From Apoda limacodes (Eukaryota; Arthropoda; Insecta; Lepidoptera; Limacodidae), in NCBI GenBank assembly GCA_946406115.1, contig OX291544.1, positions 310,001-374,000 on the forward strand: DNA of 64,000 nucleotides, written 5' to 3'. Of this stretch, positions 35,401-50,400 are shown piece after piece. Each line of letters opens with the position of its first letter. The first letter of the stretch is position 1. The notes below the pieces were generated by a model. That model worked only from the letters and a program-made list of their open reading frames with translations, did no database searches and was not told the origin of the DNA. The position numbers and the translations under genes are program-made.

Positions 35401-38400
35401 TTCGTAAGTTCATAATTTAATATTTTACATTTTAGTCATTTGTACTCATATGTTGTTAGCTTTAAACCTTTCATAAAATAAATCATTACTTCTCATCTAA
35501 TGTATAAAATGACTGAACTTGAATATTTGAACGCGCCATTCTAATTTAAAAATGCATTTTGCTATAGGTATTACGTCCATTGAGAATTGTTTACTAATGA
35601 AAATCTTCGCGCTAAAACTTGAATTAAAACAAACATTGTATTACAAAAATGTGAAGGCATAATTATGGTATCGTCACAGTGACTACTCACAACAAAGGCA
35701 TAATTATGGTATCATCACAGTGACTACTCTAAACAATGTTAAAATAACCTAATTATTTAGTTCTGTAGACTAAAAGGGCCAAACCTACAGAGCTTCTGCA
35801 TAACGTTTTGGCTTTTGGTTTTTAGGAGCTCACGGTATATCCCAAAACCTCAATTAAATCTTCTTAGAACCTGTTAGGCCTGCAAAAATCTAAATAAGAA
35901 CTAACATGCAAGCCTTCAACTAGCCCGGCATAGCATTGAAATAATCTTGTTATCTAACACCAGACTACCTAGATTATTTCAATGCTTAGAAAAAATTCAT
36001 AAAGGACTGCGAAAGTACAAATCAGGTCCTCTTAGACTTGCTAGAGTTATTTTTAGGTTTTATCAAAACATAGTTTATTGTTTTAGTGTATGATTTTATG
36101 TCTTGACAATGAGTTGAAAATGGAAGATGACTAATGAAGATGGATTTAACTAACACAATTAGTTAGAGATCGATAAAACTAGTTGTCCATGTCAGATTCA
36201 TTAAATATTTTCAAAGAACTCCACCAGCCTGTAACTAACTAACTTTGTAAGTTTCATGCGTCTGAACCAATTTTCGAAATATTTTTTCCAGTCCGCTGCA
36301 GGCACGTCTTCCACTGCCTTCTTGAACCCTGCTAGTGCGTCTTCCAGCGATGAAAACTGTTTCCCTTTCAGCTGATTTTTTATTTAAGGGAATAAAAAGA
36401 AGTCACACAGTGCCATATCAGGACTGTAAGGGTGTGATGTCCAGGAAGCCCCTTGTTTCGAGCACTGAGTGCGCGGGCGCATTGTCATGGTGAAGCTCGG
36501 TACTCGGTGGAGCCCGATGTTCTTGCTTGTGTGGATGCTTGTTGCTCATTGCAGACAAAACTTCTATCAGGCAGTTTGTGGTATACCATTCGGCGTTGAT
36601 GCTGCTTGGGTCTCGTCATGGAATTGAAACCAGATACCCTGTGAAAGTGAAGAAACTAGCAATCAAATTTTTCCCTGCGCTTCTCGATCACTTCACTTTC
36701 GTATGCGTTGGTTCGTTTTGAAACAGCCAAACTGTCTTCTGACGCTTTGTTTCTGGATCGTATTGATAAATCCAGGATTCGTCACCTGTCATAATGTCGT
36801 AAACGCGCCGGGACAAGCCTGCTTCAAATTCTTTAATCATATCAATGCACCACTCTACAGGGGCCTGCTTCTGAGCTTTGCTGAGGTTAAGCGGCACCCA
36901 GCGCGAAACTATCCTTCTCACGCGAAAGTGCTCGTGTAGAATCTTGTGACGCTCCCCGAACCAATCTGCAGCATATGGTGAATCTCTTCATATGTAATTC
37001 GCCTGTTTTCTTGCATTAAATTTTACTGCCAGCTTCTCCCGTGATAGCCTCGTCATCGTCCTTTGGTCATCGCTTAAAGTAAGGCGACCGCGCTTGAACA
37101 CGCTATGCCAACGGTACATGGCTCCATTCCATTCCAGTGGCTGCTTTCCTAAACTTTGGAAAGATGCAAAAGTCATTCCTTTGCCTGAAAAATCTAGATC
37201 CACCCTATTACATATATTTCACCCTTTCTTTCTGAAGTCCTTGAGCATATTGTTTCTTTGTTTCTTTCTAACAATAAACTCTATACTTTATCCTTTACAA
37301 TCTGGTTTCCGCCCTGGTCATAGTACGGCTACCGCACGTGTAAAAATCACCGACAATATCCGTGAAGGCATGGACCATAAAAAAAGTCCTTGCTTGACTT
37401 CAGCAATGCTTTCAACACGGTTGATCTTGATGTTCTATTTGGCACTTTACGTTTGCTTAACATATCTCCAACAGCCATTGACTGGTTTCGCAGTTATCTG
37501 TGTGGTCGTCGGCAGCGCATTAAGGTAAACAACTCTACATATGGTATTTTTTTTATTAAAATTATGCGATTTCTTCCAGTGAACCTGAGTGTGTAAGGTA
37601 AATTTAGTGAGAAAACATTAACTGGCCTTGTCATTTTTCACAGATTACACTCTCCTTGCTCTAGTGATGTGACACCTACACCAGTTAATAGTGACATTCC
37701 CTTAACATCCCCTCTTTTATATATAAATAGGTTAATCTTAAAATCTCTGGAATTCTAGTGTGACTGCCACTACATGTGGTTTTAATATTGGTTTCAATAT
37801 AAGTAGATTAAAACTTTATTATATTAATCTTGAAATCTTCTTTGGAATTCTAATTCTTGTCTCTCCCTTAATATATGCCCTTTTCCAGTCAATATGTTTT
37901 GTTGTCTGTGTGTGTGACGTGGATCCTTTGTTTTAGGTGGTGGCAATTAATATGGTACCTCAATTTGAAGAAAACAATTCTGGTTTTAGATAATTTAGGA
38001 AACCGATCAATTATATACAGTGATTCTCTCGCCACTTTTTAGATAATTTAGGAAACCGATCAATTATATACAGTGATTTTTAAGATATTATCGAAATGAA
38101 AATCACTCTACTCATATCTGTCAAACAAAATATTTATAACTATTGAAACCATGCACCCCACGCTTTTTTTAAAATAAAATAATTTTTTTTTTATTCACAC
38201 TATTATTAATTTATATTCATTGAAATTTTTAACACTATTTTCTTAATTTAAATTCATTAAAATTTATTTTCTATTTTTTAGTTCGGTTTTCTATAAAAAG
38301 CGTGTTTTTTAGTTTTTTTAAACTATTATTAATTTTCTACTTTTTTAAAAACTATTCCGTCTAAAACACCTAATTCATTTCCAAAATTCTAGCTCACTAA

Positions 38401-41400
38401 TATTTTTTGGCCATCCATAATTCATTATTCATCCATATAATTTACCAACTTATTTAATGATGGATCACTTGTGGTTGCATTTTGTATTTTTATTAATTGG
38501 AGATTAGATACGGGCAAGCAATCTCTGTTGAGTTGTACATCCTACTAATATTATAAGTGTGAGAGTTTGTTTGTCTGTATGGATGGATGTTTGTTACTTA
38601 ATCACTTTTCACGGACGGATCGGGATGAAACTTGGCATACATATAGGTTAGGATCTGAAATAGCATAAAGGCCACTTTTTATCCCGAAAAATTCTAAAGT
38701 ACCCGCGGGAATAACTAAAACCGAGCTTAAGCGAACTAAAGCTATAGCTACAGCTTGATATGGCAAACTTCATTAGTGTAATTAAGGAGTAAATCACAAT
38801 ATTAATACTGTGATTAAATAAAGGAGTCCCACGCCGATAACCGAATTTAGGGCAGGCGGAGCCGCTGGCAAAGTCTAGTGACAAATAATGTTTTTATAAA
38901 GTTCTTTCATTTTACATTTGGTGTTACTACAACAACTAGGAGATAATGTGTCAGCAATAAACAGCAACCGTCCCTGTTTGTATTTGACATCTAAATTATA
39001 TCCCTGTACAGCTAACATCATTCTCTGTAATTTTATTTAATTTTTTTTAATTAAATAAAGGCTCTAGTGGTTTATGATCAATTTCAACAACTACCTTACG
39101 GCCATATACATATTGGTGCATTTTATATCCAAATACAATAGCTAGCATTTCTTTTTCCAATTGGCAATAGTTTTGCTCAGTAGAATTAAGAGCTCGAGAG
39201 CCAAACGCCACAAGTTTGTCATTATGTAGCACTACAACTCCCATTGCCGTTGATGAACTATCCACTGACAATATAATATCTTTGTTGGTATCAAAGAAGG
39301 CTAAACATGGACTTTTACACAAAGCCTTGATCAAAATTTCAATTGCTTATTCTTGGTTGCCATTCCAGGTAAAAACAGTATCTTTTTTCATTAGTATTCG
39401 TAGAGGCTATATTAATTTTGAGTAATTTGGAATGAAACATGAAACACTCTAAATCTTTTTAACATTTTGGACGTTCCATATTCATGACTGCCTGCACCTT
39501 CACAGTTTTGCCGAAAACAAATTTCCAACAACTTCCTTTACAAAAAATTTACATTTTGACTCATTAAATTTGATTCCATTTTTCAATGCTATTTCTAATA
39601 CTTTTCTTATAGACCGGGAGACAGTGACACAAAGTATTGGGTCATTTGTACCAGTATGGCGGTTGTTCAGGGGTCTAATGTAATGTGTGTGTGATTGAAA
39701 GTGCGTGTAATAGGATTCTTGGTGTCCGTACTACGGTTGGTTTGCGTTCCTTGCTTTTAATTAATGTCTATGCCTAACGATGTACCTAATAATCTTTCCG
39801 AGTTTATAAACTGTCTTTTGCGGGTAACTGCTATTATTGTTGAGAGTGATACAAAGGGAGTGTATGTGCTCGGAGACTTTAATGCTCATCCTAGTAAAAG
39901 GTTTGGGCTGGAACTCTTCAGTTTCTGCAGTGAGCAGAAGTGGAACTGTGTGGATATTGACCTGTTGGGTGTCAGTTCTGATACCTACACCTATGTTAGT
40001 AACTGGGGCACTCAAAGTTGGTTAGACCACTGTATTACGAGTGAGGCTACTAAGGACACTGTGCTTTCTGTTAGAATAGAGAATGATGTGACATGGTCTG
40101 ACCATTTTCCAGTTTTTATTGAGTGCAACATTGTAGGAGTTAGCGAGGGTGTAGTAGTTGACAACAGTAAGATTGGGGAGACAGGTGTTCGCTGGGGAAT
40201 AGACGTATATTATAAGTATTGTAATTTGAATCTGTTAAATGTAATTGATGTTTTGAGCTGTGATATCTGTGATTTAAATAAGTGTTTTAAGAAATGTCCT
40301 AATATAGGAAATCATTATAACTGTGTATGTAATCTTCATACAGAGATTGTTAATATTTTAAGAAAAGCGTCAATAGTCGCCTACGGTTCTCTGCCTCATA
40401 GAACAAAAAAGCATAAGGAAGTAGTTGGGTGGAATTACCACGTACGGGAAGCACATCAGTCATTTCGAGCGCATTTTAACTCTTGGGTGATAGCCGGCAA
40501 GCCTATATCAGGAATGGCTTTTGATACAATGGTAAATAGCCGTAAACTCTTTAAAAATAAACTAAAGTGGTGCCAGAATAATGAAGAGAAAATTAAGCTT
40601 GATATACTAGCTTCCAGTCGTAGGGATAAGAACTTTATGAAGTTCTGGAAAGGAACAAAAAGGTTAGGACATAAACAAAGTCAGCCAGTGAGCGTTGAAG
40701 GCATTCAAGACCCTGAGACGATAGCTGCGTTATTTACGAGTCGTTTTAGGGTAGATCTGATACCTGCAACGGGATGTGTTCCTGGTACGTCAAATGTACC
40801 TGTCGACTTAGGGGTTGAGGGTGACATCATAATTACACCTGGTGATGTCGCCACTGCGGTGCGTAGAATGAAACGAGGTAAATCGCCGGGACATGACGAC
40901 CTGAGTCTCGAACACTTTATGCGGGTGATGCTTTATTCTCGAAGATGGCAAGTCTTTTTACCTTATTTGGGAGATACACATATCTACCCCCGGACATGAT
41001 GAAGGCAATTGTAATTCCTGTGCCAAAACATAAGACGGGCTACCTAAGTGATAGTACGAACTATCGTCCCATTTCTCTGGGAACAGTAATGGGTAAAATG
41101 TACGAGAGGCTGCTGCAGCCCGAACTTCTTCGTAATATACGGATTGACGACGCACAGTTTGGGGTGACGCGACTTCTAGCAGTTACAGGCTAGAGTGCGG
41201 TGTTCGCCAAGGAGGGCTCACTTCTCCGGATCTTTTTAATGTTTACATCAATGGTTTGATCGAGGAGTTGAGGGGCACCGGTGTAGGTTGTCATATAGGG
41301 AGTGTTTGTGTGAACAGTCTTAGCTATGCAGACGATATGGTGCTGCTCGACCCCTCGATTAAAGGTCTTAGAACGCTGCTATTAGTATGTAAGCATTATG

Positions 41401-44400
41401 CGAATGCGCACGGACTTAAATATAATGCTAAATAGACAGAACTTATGGTTTGGTATGTGCCCGAAGTGAAGTAAGACGGAGTAGTGGTTCGAACAGTGGA
41501 ACGAGTCAGATATTTGGGGCATCTATTTACGCCTGATCTTTGTGATGACCTTGATATTGAGCGGGAAAGACGGGCCCTCTCGGATCGGTGCAACATGATT
41601 GCGAGTAGGTTTGGCAGGTGTAGTGATGAGGTTAAGTTGAAATTGTTTAATGCCTACTGCCTGTGTTACTACACTTGCCAGCTCTGGTCAAATTTTTCGC
41701 GTAAATCGTATAGCACCATGAGAGTGCAATTCAACGACGCGTTTCGCATTATTATGCGTCGGCCGCGTTATTGTAGCGCATCAAGCATGTTTGCTGAGGC
41801 GGGAGTGCCAGACTCGTGTGGCGTCTTTTTGAGAGAGGCTCCGCTGTTCCAATAATACTATACTGCAAGTGATTAGTACAGGTCTAGAAATCCCTATATA
41901 TAAATACTGTATTTCTCTGCATCGGGACGAGAACCGAAAGTGACTAGATGGTTGATCTCTTTAGATCTGTGGATTTTAATATTTGTATATTTTTATTCAT
42001 ATTTTGTATGACCTATGGCTTTTTGGCTGAAATAAAGATTATATTATATTATTATTATTATCTTTTTATTCATTTTTATTCTTAATTTTAAGGTTTTTTA
42101 CAATATAGTATAAAAAAAACAAACATATATTATAAAAAAATTAAAAACTAGAGTGCTACCGGCAGCGAGGCAAGGTCCAAACTACCGGTGGTTTGGGCTG
42201 CAGGCTAAGGAACCTCCTGACAATACATGCCGTGTCCAAGATCACTGCCTTCTGCATCCTACCCTTGAGCCAACTTTCCAGCGAGAGCTTCTTGAGATGT
42301 TGGTCGAGGCTCTTCGCTATCAAGCCATTCGCCGAAACGACCATCGGGACAATGATCCTCGAATCAACATCCTACATGGCGGTTACCTCGTGAGCCAGAT
42401 CAAGGTACTTGCTAAGCTTTTCCTTTCCGCCTTGAAGAGGTTCTCGTCATGTGGTATTGTGATATCGACGAGCATCGCCTTGCGCTGGGATCGGACAACC
42501 AACACGATATCAGGCTTATTGCAAACAATAGTCGTGTCCGTGATGATAGAGCGATCCCAGTAGAGCAATGCACGACCATTTTCGAGAAATGGCACTGGCC
42601 TGTACTGATAGTACGGCACCTCAGATTCGACAAGTCCATACTGAAGCGCAAGTTGCTGGTGAATGATCCTGGCCTCTTGATTGTGCCTATGCAAATACTC
42701 GTCGTTAGCAAGATGAGAACAACCAGAAATGATATGCCTGAGTGACTCTCCGTCTCTCTCTTATTATTATTATTATTAAAAATATGTGAAATTGGAAAAG
42801 TAGTTTCAGAGATTATCTTCTATATCCAAACCTTAACCCTTTATAATATTTGATTATTTGAGAATTATTTTTCGCTTTTAATACAGAATAATGTTTTGCC
42901 GCCATGATGCATCACAAAAACAAAGCGACATCCGCGCCTCTACTAATGTGACTATTTTACGATATGATCAGTAATGTTTGACCATACCATGAAGTAGTCA
43001 TGCGTTTAGCTGTTCATATCGTTAAACGTGGAGTAGTCATTGATCTGGCTAGACCATATCATGATGTGGCCTGCGAGTACTGTTCTATATCATGAAGTGT
43101 GACCATTTAATGAAATTGCAGCGGGTTATTAATACTATATTTATTATATTATTATACTTGTACTTGTACCTATGTAAGTTTATACATATATGGTTTATTT
43201 TTTCTAGTAGTATCAGTTTTTGATACACTGTGTTTAATATAAATCAGTTTTAAGTTCAGAGTACGTTTGTTCGCCCTGTAAACTTGTGTGTGTAAATCTC
43301 CATATTAATTGGATTTATATTTTGTTCCTTTACTACACACATTGTAACTAATACAATCGAAGTTTTATAGGAGTTGCTTGAGTGTGTCATGCTCTCTCAA
43401 AGTCTCTGCGGTGGTGGCATGTGCGTCGGGTCGTTACGTTCCCTAAAACATGGTTGAACGAAGCGATGGCTGATTCTTGTGTCATACTTGTGAACGGGTG
43501 TCGCTGTGGAGGCTGGTCTGCTCTTGCAAACTTCTTTGAATTCTTAGTATTCGGTCATCGGTGTAGGATTTCAACGGCAACTCCTCAATTAAATGCAAGG
43601 AAGACGTAACTCTACTACAGTCTGATCTAGATAGACTTAATGACTGGTGCAATACCAATGGGATGAACCTAATTCGTAAAAACTGTCACAGTATTAAATA
43701 CACAAAAAAACTGAAGCCGATTTCTTCTACCTATCATATTGAGGCAAATCCAATAAAAGACCTTGAGAACGTGAAAGATTTGGGTGTAGTTTTTGACCGA
43801 AAACTAACTTTCAATGTCCATAAAGTTGAAATTATTAAAAAAGCAACTAAAATGCTGGATTTGTGATTCGAAATAGCAAAGTATTTAAATGCATATCAAC
43901 AAAAAAAATCTTTATAATAGCTTGGTTAGATCGAATCTTGAATATTGTAGCATTGTGTGGCGCCCACATTATTCTACGCACGGCTTAAGAATAGAACGTA
44001 TTCAAAAGAGATTTTTATGGCATCTGGCCAACTCGGCAGGCATATCTAAGAAAAAGCTGTCTTATATCGAGCGGCTGTCTTATTTTAAGATGGACTCACT
44101 AAGCAAACGTAGAGATACTTCTAAAGCCCTATTTGCTTATAAACTCCTAAACAATAAAATAGACTTCCCACAATTGCTCCAAAGACTAAACTTTAAGATA
44201 CCTAGTAAATACCCTAGAAATGCGTGGGGGTTTCTTCTCTGTCACTCTATTGGGTGTCGAGGTGCGGGTGTCGGGGGAGAATATTTTACCTTCCACCATG
44301 ACCCGGGCAGAAGCTCAGGGGTGATAACCACCCCTGGTGAAAATTGAAGGGAAACCTACTTATAAGGCCCCTGTATGGGCAGTACATTATATCGCCTGAG

Positions 44401-47400
44401 GCGGCATGAAGAATAAAAATAATAGAATAAAAATGAAAACGAGGTAAGCGCACAAAATAAAAACAGAATAAAAACAAATCGAGCAAAACAAATTAAAATG
44501 AAATAAAAGCAAAACAAAATAAAAATGAACTGAAGGTAAAAAGCAAATAAAAACGAAACAACATAAGAAGCGGAATAAAATCAAAGTAGTAAAAAGAAGG
44601 AGGTGGGTGAGCAGTTACGTGGGTGAATAAATAAAACCATTCACCCTTAGGGATGAGCTCTCGGGGGAGAGACCGTCCCTGAGGTGTGGATGGTGGCTGT
44701 TGTCAGCGCGGTCTAAAAGGTGTTTGGACAAACCAGACATAAACTCTGCGAGTGATTCGGTTTTGGTGTCTCTAGCGATGGTGGAGTTGCGGACATAGCG
44801 GCCGGCGCCGGTTATTATTCTCAGCGACTTATTTTGAACAACCTGGAGCTTATGTTTGCTGGTAGAGGATAGAAGTCCGTACCAAGTAGGGTTCAGGGCT
44901 GCGTAGGTCAGTCTCGACCGGATGTACAATTTGTACTGGCGAATTTTTGTTTTGAGTGGCAAATCAGAGGAAAGCACCGGTCTAAGCGCCGCCCGTGCTG
45001 CGACCACGCGTGCTGTCACATGGGCGAGCATTTTGCGCATACGCAAGGGGCGGTCTATGACGCAACCTAGGTACTTTACGCTGGGTTGTCACTCAATAGC
45101 TTGGCCTCGAAACACAAGTTTCGGTGGGAGAAACTTTTGCAGGCTGGTCAATATTGCAGTTGTTTTGCTGGCATTTACGGATATTCTCCACTTGTCAAGC
45201 CAGCCGGGCAAAGTGTCCAATAGTCGCTGCATTTTTTTGGTTGCTAATTTTGCTTTGCGGGAGGAGGACATTTAAGCGATGTCGTCCGCGTAGAGTGCTA
45301 GTTGGACGTCTTCGACACCTTCAGCTAAACCGGTATCACTGAGAGTGGGGATGTCGTTGGTGAAGAGTGCGTAAAGCAGTGGCGATAGGCAGCTGCCTTG
45401 TGGTACCCCTGCTTTAATGGATTTATTTGCTGATTGGTTGTTTTCGACCGAGACATAGAAGCTCCGTTTGTCCAGAAACGAAGCTATTAGTCGACCAAGC
45501 ATATGCGGGAGATCCGTGTCTAACAGCTTGTACAGTAGCCCTGCGTGCCAAACCCGGTCGAAGGCCTTTTCCATATCGAGAAATACGCCGACTGTGCGCC
45601 TGCTCTTGTTTAGCTCGAAGGCCATGTGATGGAGCACACGCACAAGCTGCAGAGTTGTGCTGTGACTATCCCTAAAACCAAACTGTTCAGCCCTAAGCTG
45701 GATATGGGTAGATATCCTATGTGTTAGCAAGCGTTCGAACAACTTGGCTAGGTTAGACAGCAATGTGATCGGCCGGTAATGTTCTGGGCGGTGACGGTCT
45801 TTCCCTGGTTTCGGGAGAACAATGACTTTTCCGGTCTTCCAGGTAGAGGGGAAATGTCCAGAGCGCAATATCCCATTAAAGATTCGGGTGCCACCAGACC
45901 CTTCCTTGGCAGCATAATAATCGCCGTATTAGGAATCTCGTCGGGGCCGGGTGATTTAAGATTGTTAAGCTTAGTGGCCTCCTTCCTCACCTTTTTGGGC
46001 GAGATAAAGTAATCACTTCTGAGTGGTGGGGCTGGGGCCGCGAGAAACTGCTCTACGCGCTCTATTACTCCTAGCGTGTGAGTTGGGTCGGTAATGGGGT
46101 TCGGTTTAAATTGGTCCTCGAAGTGATCGGCCAGTAGTTCCGCGCGCTCGGCAGCGTGGTAGTGGCGGATACCTCAGGAATCTATCAAGGGGCAGATTGG
46201 GGCTGGAGTTTTTGAAACTTGGCGGCACAAACGAAATAAGGCAGTATCGTCATCGCTGGCCTTGAAGATAGTATTGTTCTACTCAAGTTTCCGAAATTGG
46301 GCAAGTTCCGCTTGTAGGTCTTTACTGATTTTGTTGAGTTCGCTCTTTAAAACTGGGCAGCGAGTTTGTGCACCACAGTTTTCGGAGCTCCCTCTTTTTG
46401 ACTAGTTTAGCGCGCAGGTGCGCAGGAAGCAATTGTTTGCCTGACGCAGTGGTTGAGGACCTTGTGGACTCCTTTAGTGCCTGCGTTATCGCAGTCGTAA
46501 AAGAAACGACGGCCTCCTCAACCTCTAAAGGAGTTGAGATGCCTCCAGGCGGCAAATTATATTTGAGCATTGTTTTATAAAATTTAGCCCAGTCAGTAGT
46601 TTTAGTAGGGGGCGGGGGAGATTTCCCACTAGCTGACACTCCGAGGGATGTTGGTGTTTGGCGTTGAGATCGCCTAAGATTAAGGTGGGTGTGTCGTCAC
46701 AAAAAATGTTTTCGATGTCGATTGGAACAAAGGGGGTTAGTGGTGGCTTGTATGCGGCGAAGACTTTAAGCTCAGTATTGCCAGTCTTAAGTTTTACACC
46801 TATAGGGTAATAGTTCATGAACAAGGTCACGACGGACTAGTTCTGCCGTTCCCCTATAGGCCATATTAGCGGGAGAGATTTCATCTCGCCTATAGGTGAA
46901 GAAATTTGGAATGCGGAGCTCATTCTCACCTCCGAGTTTCGTTTTGCCCAGTAACACAATGTGTACATCGTGCTCCTGGACTAACGTTCTGAGGGCGACT
47001 GTCTTGCCGTTTATGCCCCCAGGGTTCCAATACACAATTCTCAATTTAAGGCCCCGATGAGGCCCCATTAAATTGTGTTGTGAGAATTGTGGTGAGTTGC
47101 GCTAGCCCATTAAAAAGGGCTGGCAATGGGTTGTGTCTGGCTGCGATAGCCTCTATGGCCGAGTTTAATGCCGCTATAGCGGCCCTGGCTATATTAAGTG
47201 CACTGGGTGCAAAAGGCGGAGGTCCCTGCATGATTGGGTTGATGATTGGGCTAGGCGGCCGAATGTTTGCCGCATGCACAGGTGGGGCCGGTTTTTGCAC
47301 TGGTTTGCAGGGACGGCATTGAGGCGGTGGCATAAATGTCACGGTTGGGGGGTGAGAGCTGATAGTAGCAGTAGTAGTAGACGTGGTGGGGGCTGAGGGA

Positions 47401-50400
47401 CCTAGTATTGCCGGTACGGGTTCCAGCTCAGGTTGTGCGTTTGTTGCTACGGTTTTTGTTTTGCGTTTACGTTGGGGAGTTGGCGGGGGGAATTAAATTT
47501 TAACCTTCCGTTAAATCGTAGTCTTGGGGACCGATTTGCTGCAGGGGGGTAGGTTGAGGAGCGGGCTGATTAGTAGCCCGTTGCGGGTCCTTACAAGGCA
47601 GTGGAGGGGGTATTGTTACACCCTTTTTTCTGGCCTCCCGTCTGAAAACGGGGCAGGAACGGTTGTTAGCCGTATGCGCCTGCTTACAGTTAGCGCATTT
47701 GAGTGCTACTGTATTGCGGTCGCATTCGAATGCCCGATGTTCGCCGCCGCAACGACCGCACTTGATTGGCCGGTGGCAATTCGCGGAGGCATGGCCAAAT
47801 GCCTGGCACATATGGCACTGAGCTGGGCCAGGCCGGGTGCCCCACGCCTCGATCGAGATGCCCGGCATGCTTAGAATCTCGTTGGTCGCGTAAAGGACTT
47901 GTCGGTCGGCTATGGGGTGCCTGTTTTGAAGTTGTGCATAATATATGCAATTTGGGCGACCTGTAACAGCTTGTATTTGGCGGATATGCGAGACAGGAAA
48001 ATCAGCTAAAGAGAACTCCTCCGCAATCTCATCCAGAGAGGTGTCCTGTGGAAGCCCCTTAATATCAATTTTTTGGGGACGATCGCTGTCTAAACTGTAA
48101 CAGTACAAGGATGCTGTGTTGTCCAGTTTAGACAGCTCGTCGACGTATGCCGCTATCACCCTGTACTCATCTGGCAAAAAATCGCACTCCTTTGCCGAAT
48201 GGGCGTGCGTTAGCGGCATGGCCTAGTAGGGAATGCAGTTTTTTAAGATGCATGGTCCATTGCGGCAAGACCTCTACAATAATGGGTGGGTACCTATTTT
48301 TTGTCTGCGGGCGCGGAGGTGGCCGGTTGCGAGTTTGCGCTAGTCGCTAGCTGTGCGCTTTGGGTTCGGGATGCCGGTTGCGGCGAGGAAGAAATGGTGG
48401 CCTGTGCGTAAGACACTGCCGAGGTTGAAGGTACGGCCGGTATGGGAGAAGTGATATCCATCTCTACCGGTTGCGAAGGATTTTGCTGGGCCTTTGCGGT
48501 TGTCTCAGTTGTAGCCGACGTAGTCAATGCCTGCGACTGTTGCCAATTGGCTATGGTATTTCTTGCCTCCAGGCGTTCGCGCTCAGAGGGGTCTTTAGAA
48601 GGGCTGAGCGAAAAAGGTCTCACCTCTCTGTTCCTTATCCTGGGGTCCCTTCGGGGCAGGGGGATGGAGGGCGGATTCGCGTTAATGGGCGCTAAGATGG
48701 GGGTCTTAATAGAGTTTTGACTGTTGTCTTGTGAGGACTGCGATTGCGACTGCGAGTTTCGGTCGCGGGGGGTTGTATCCTTAATTGAAGACAGTAGGGA
48801 CGGTAGAGTGAGGAGATCTTCATCCCTAAATAGCTCGTCGCCGGACTCGGAGGCCGTATACACCGACGACGCGGAGATAGCTGAGGCCATAGATGTCCTG
48901 AGTGGGGTCTGGACGGGGGAAACGCGACATTGAATGGCCTGTTCTCGGTAGAAATCTCGCCCGTGAAGAGGTTGCGCGCCACTACGGCGGCGGAGGGCTG
49001 AGAGCGTAACCATACGCCACGTTTGCTGATACCGCCTCTGCGTACCGGTGGGGGAGCTGTTACAGGTGGCGGTATTTCTTAAGAATTATAAAAACTACGC
49101 TATCCAATTTCGTCGGGCACGTCCGCCGTATACAGAAAATATTCTCTTCAAGCACATAAACTTTTTCACAGTAAATGAAACTATTTGCAACTGTATGGAG
49201 AATATTATGTACCGAATGGGCGCTAGAAATGCTGTCCTTCCTTTTGTACCTCCTTTCAGAAAAACAACGTTAGGGACAAACTCGCCGGTTTCTAGAATAA
49301 GCAAGCTCATAAACAATTGTAGCTCTTACTTGGACATTTTCTTTGATACCGAACGTGAAATTCGTAGAAAACTAAAAGAGACTAAGAAAAAACCGATTAA
49401 GAAGAAAAACCTAATCTCAGTAATTTTTTTGTTCTATGTTATACTGATTAATTAATGCTTATGTGAATTTAATACTTCTATTACATAATAATATTATTAT
49501 TTTATTTATCTTATTTGTTAAAATTTATTTTGTGTAATATTTTCTAATGTAGAGTAATGTTGGTAGGCATATCATTGATAACTTTAGATCATGTGGTGTG
49601 TACCTATAATTGGTTGTAATTATAATTAAGAAATTGTTAAAATGTGTTTAGTTTTGTAACAAGTGTTGGTATACCGAATAAATAAAATAAAAATAAAATA
49701 AAATTACTAAACGAATAATACTTGACGTTTTCAAGTAGCTTATGTCCTTTTCCTGGACTCAAAACTATCTGAATGCCAAATTTCATCTTGATTGGTACAG
49801 TGGTTTCACCGTGAAAAGGTAACAGACAGATTTACTTTCGCATTTATAATATTTATTATTATATTATATTCATGGATAGTTTGGATAATTTTAAGTATAT
49901 GTAAATCTATGTATGTACACATGATTGTGCAAAAATATAATTATGATGGCGCTAATGCCACTAGTACTATTAAATATTTGGAATTCTCTTAAATATCTAA
50001 ATTCCTTCACTCGATTAACGATATTTGACGCTTCACATGGCGCGCCCCCTATGCTACATAAAAACAAAAAAAAATTACATGTTTGACTTTGTTTTTAGTA
50101 GCTTACTAACTTATTTTTTATTACCTAATAAGTGTTTCGGTACATATTGTATACTCTTTAGCTAATTATCAAAGTATTGTATTACTACTTTTAATGGAAC
50201 TTCTTGCCAGCTCTTTTTGGCAAAAATTAACATTGTTTACATTGTGTCGACGATTCAAAAGTGTTCTTAGAAACCTACTTGAAGAAAGTTTGATTTGAGT
50301 TTGAGCTTTAATGATCGGACACATCATGAAGTGATGAATTCTATGATCGGGCCACTACAGATACATTTTTGTTTTTTATACCACTAAGGTAGCCAACAAG

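Noticed and set aside
39030..39334. Host RNase H gene
   Set aside because: The [15 protein letters not shown] wording and the adjoining RT thumb identify a gypsy-type Pol.
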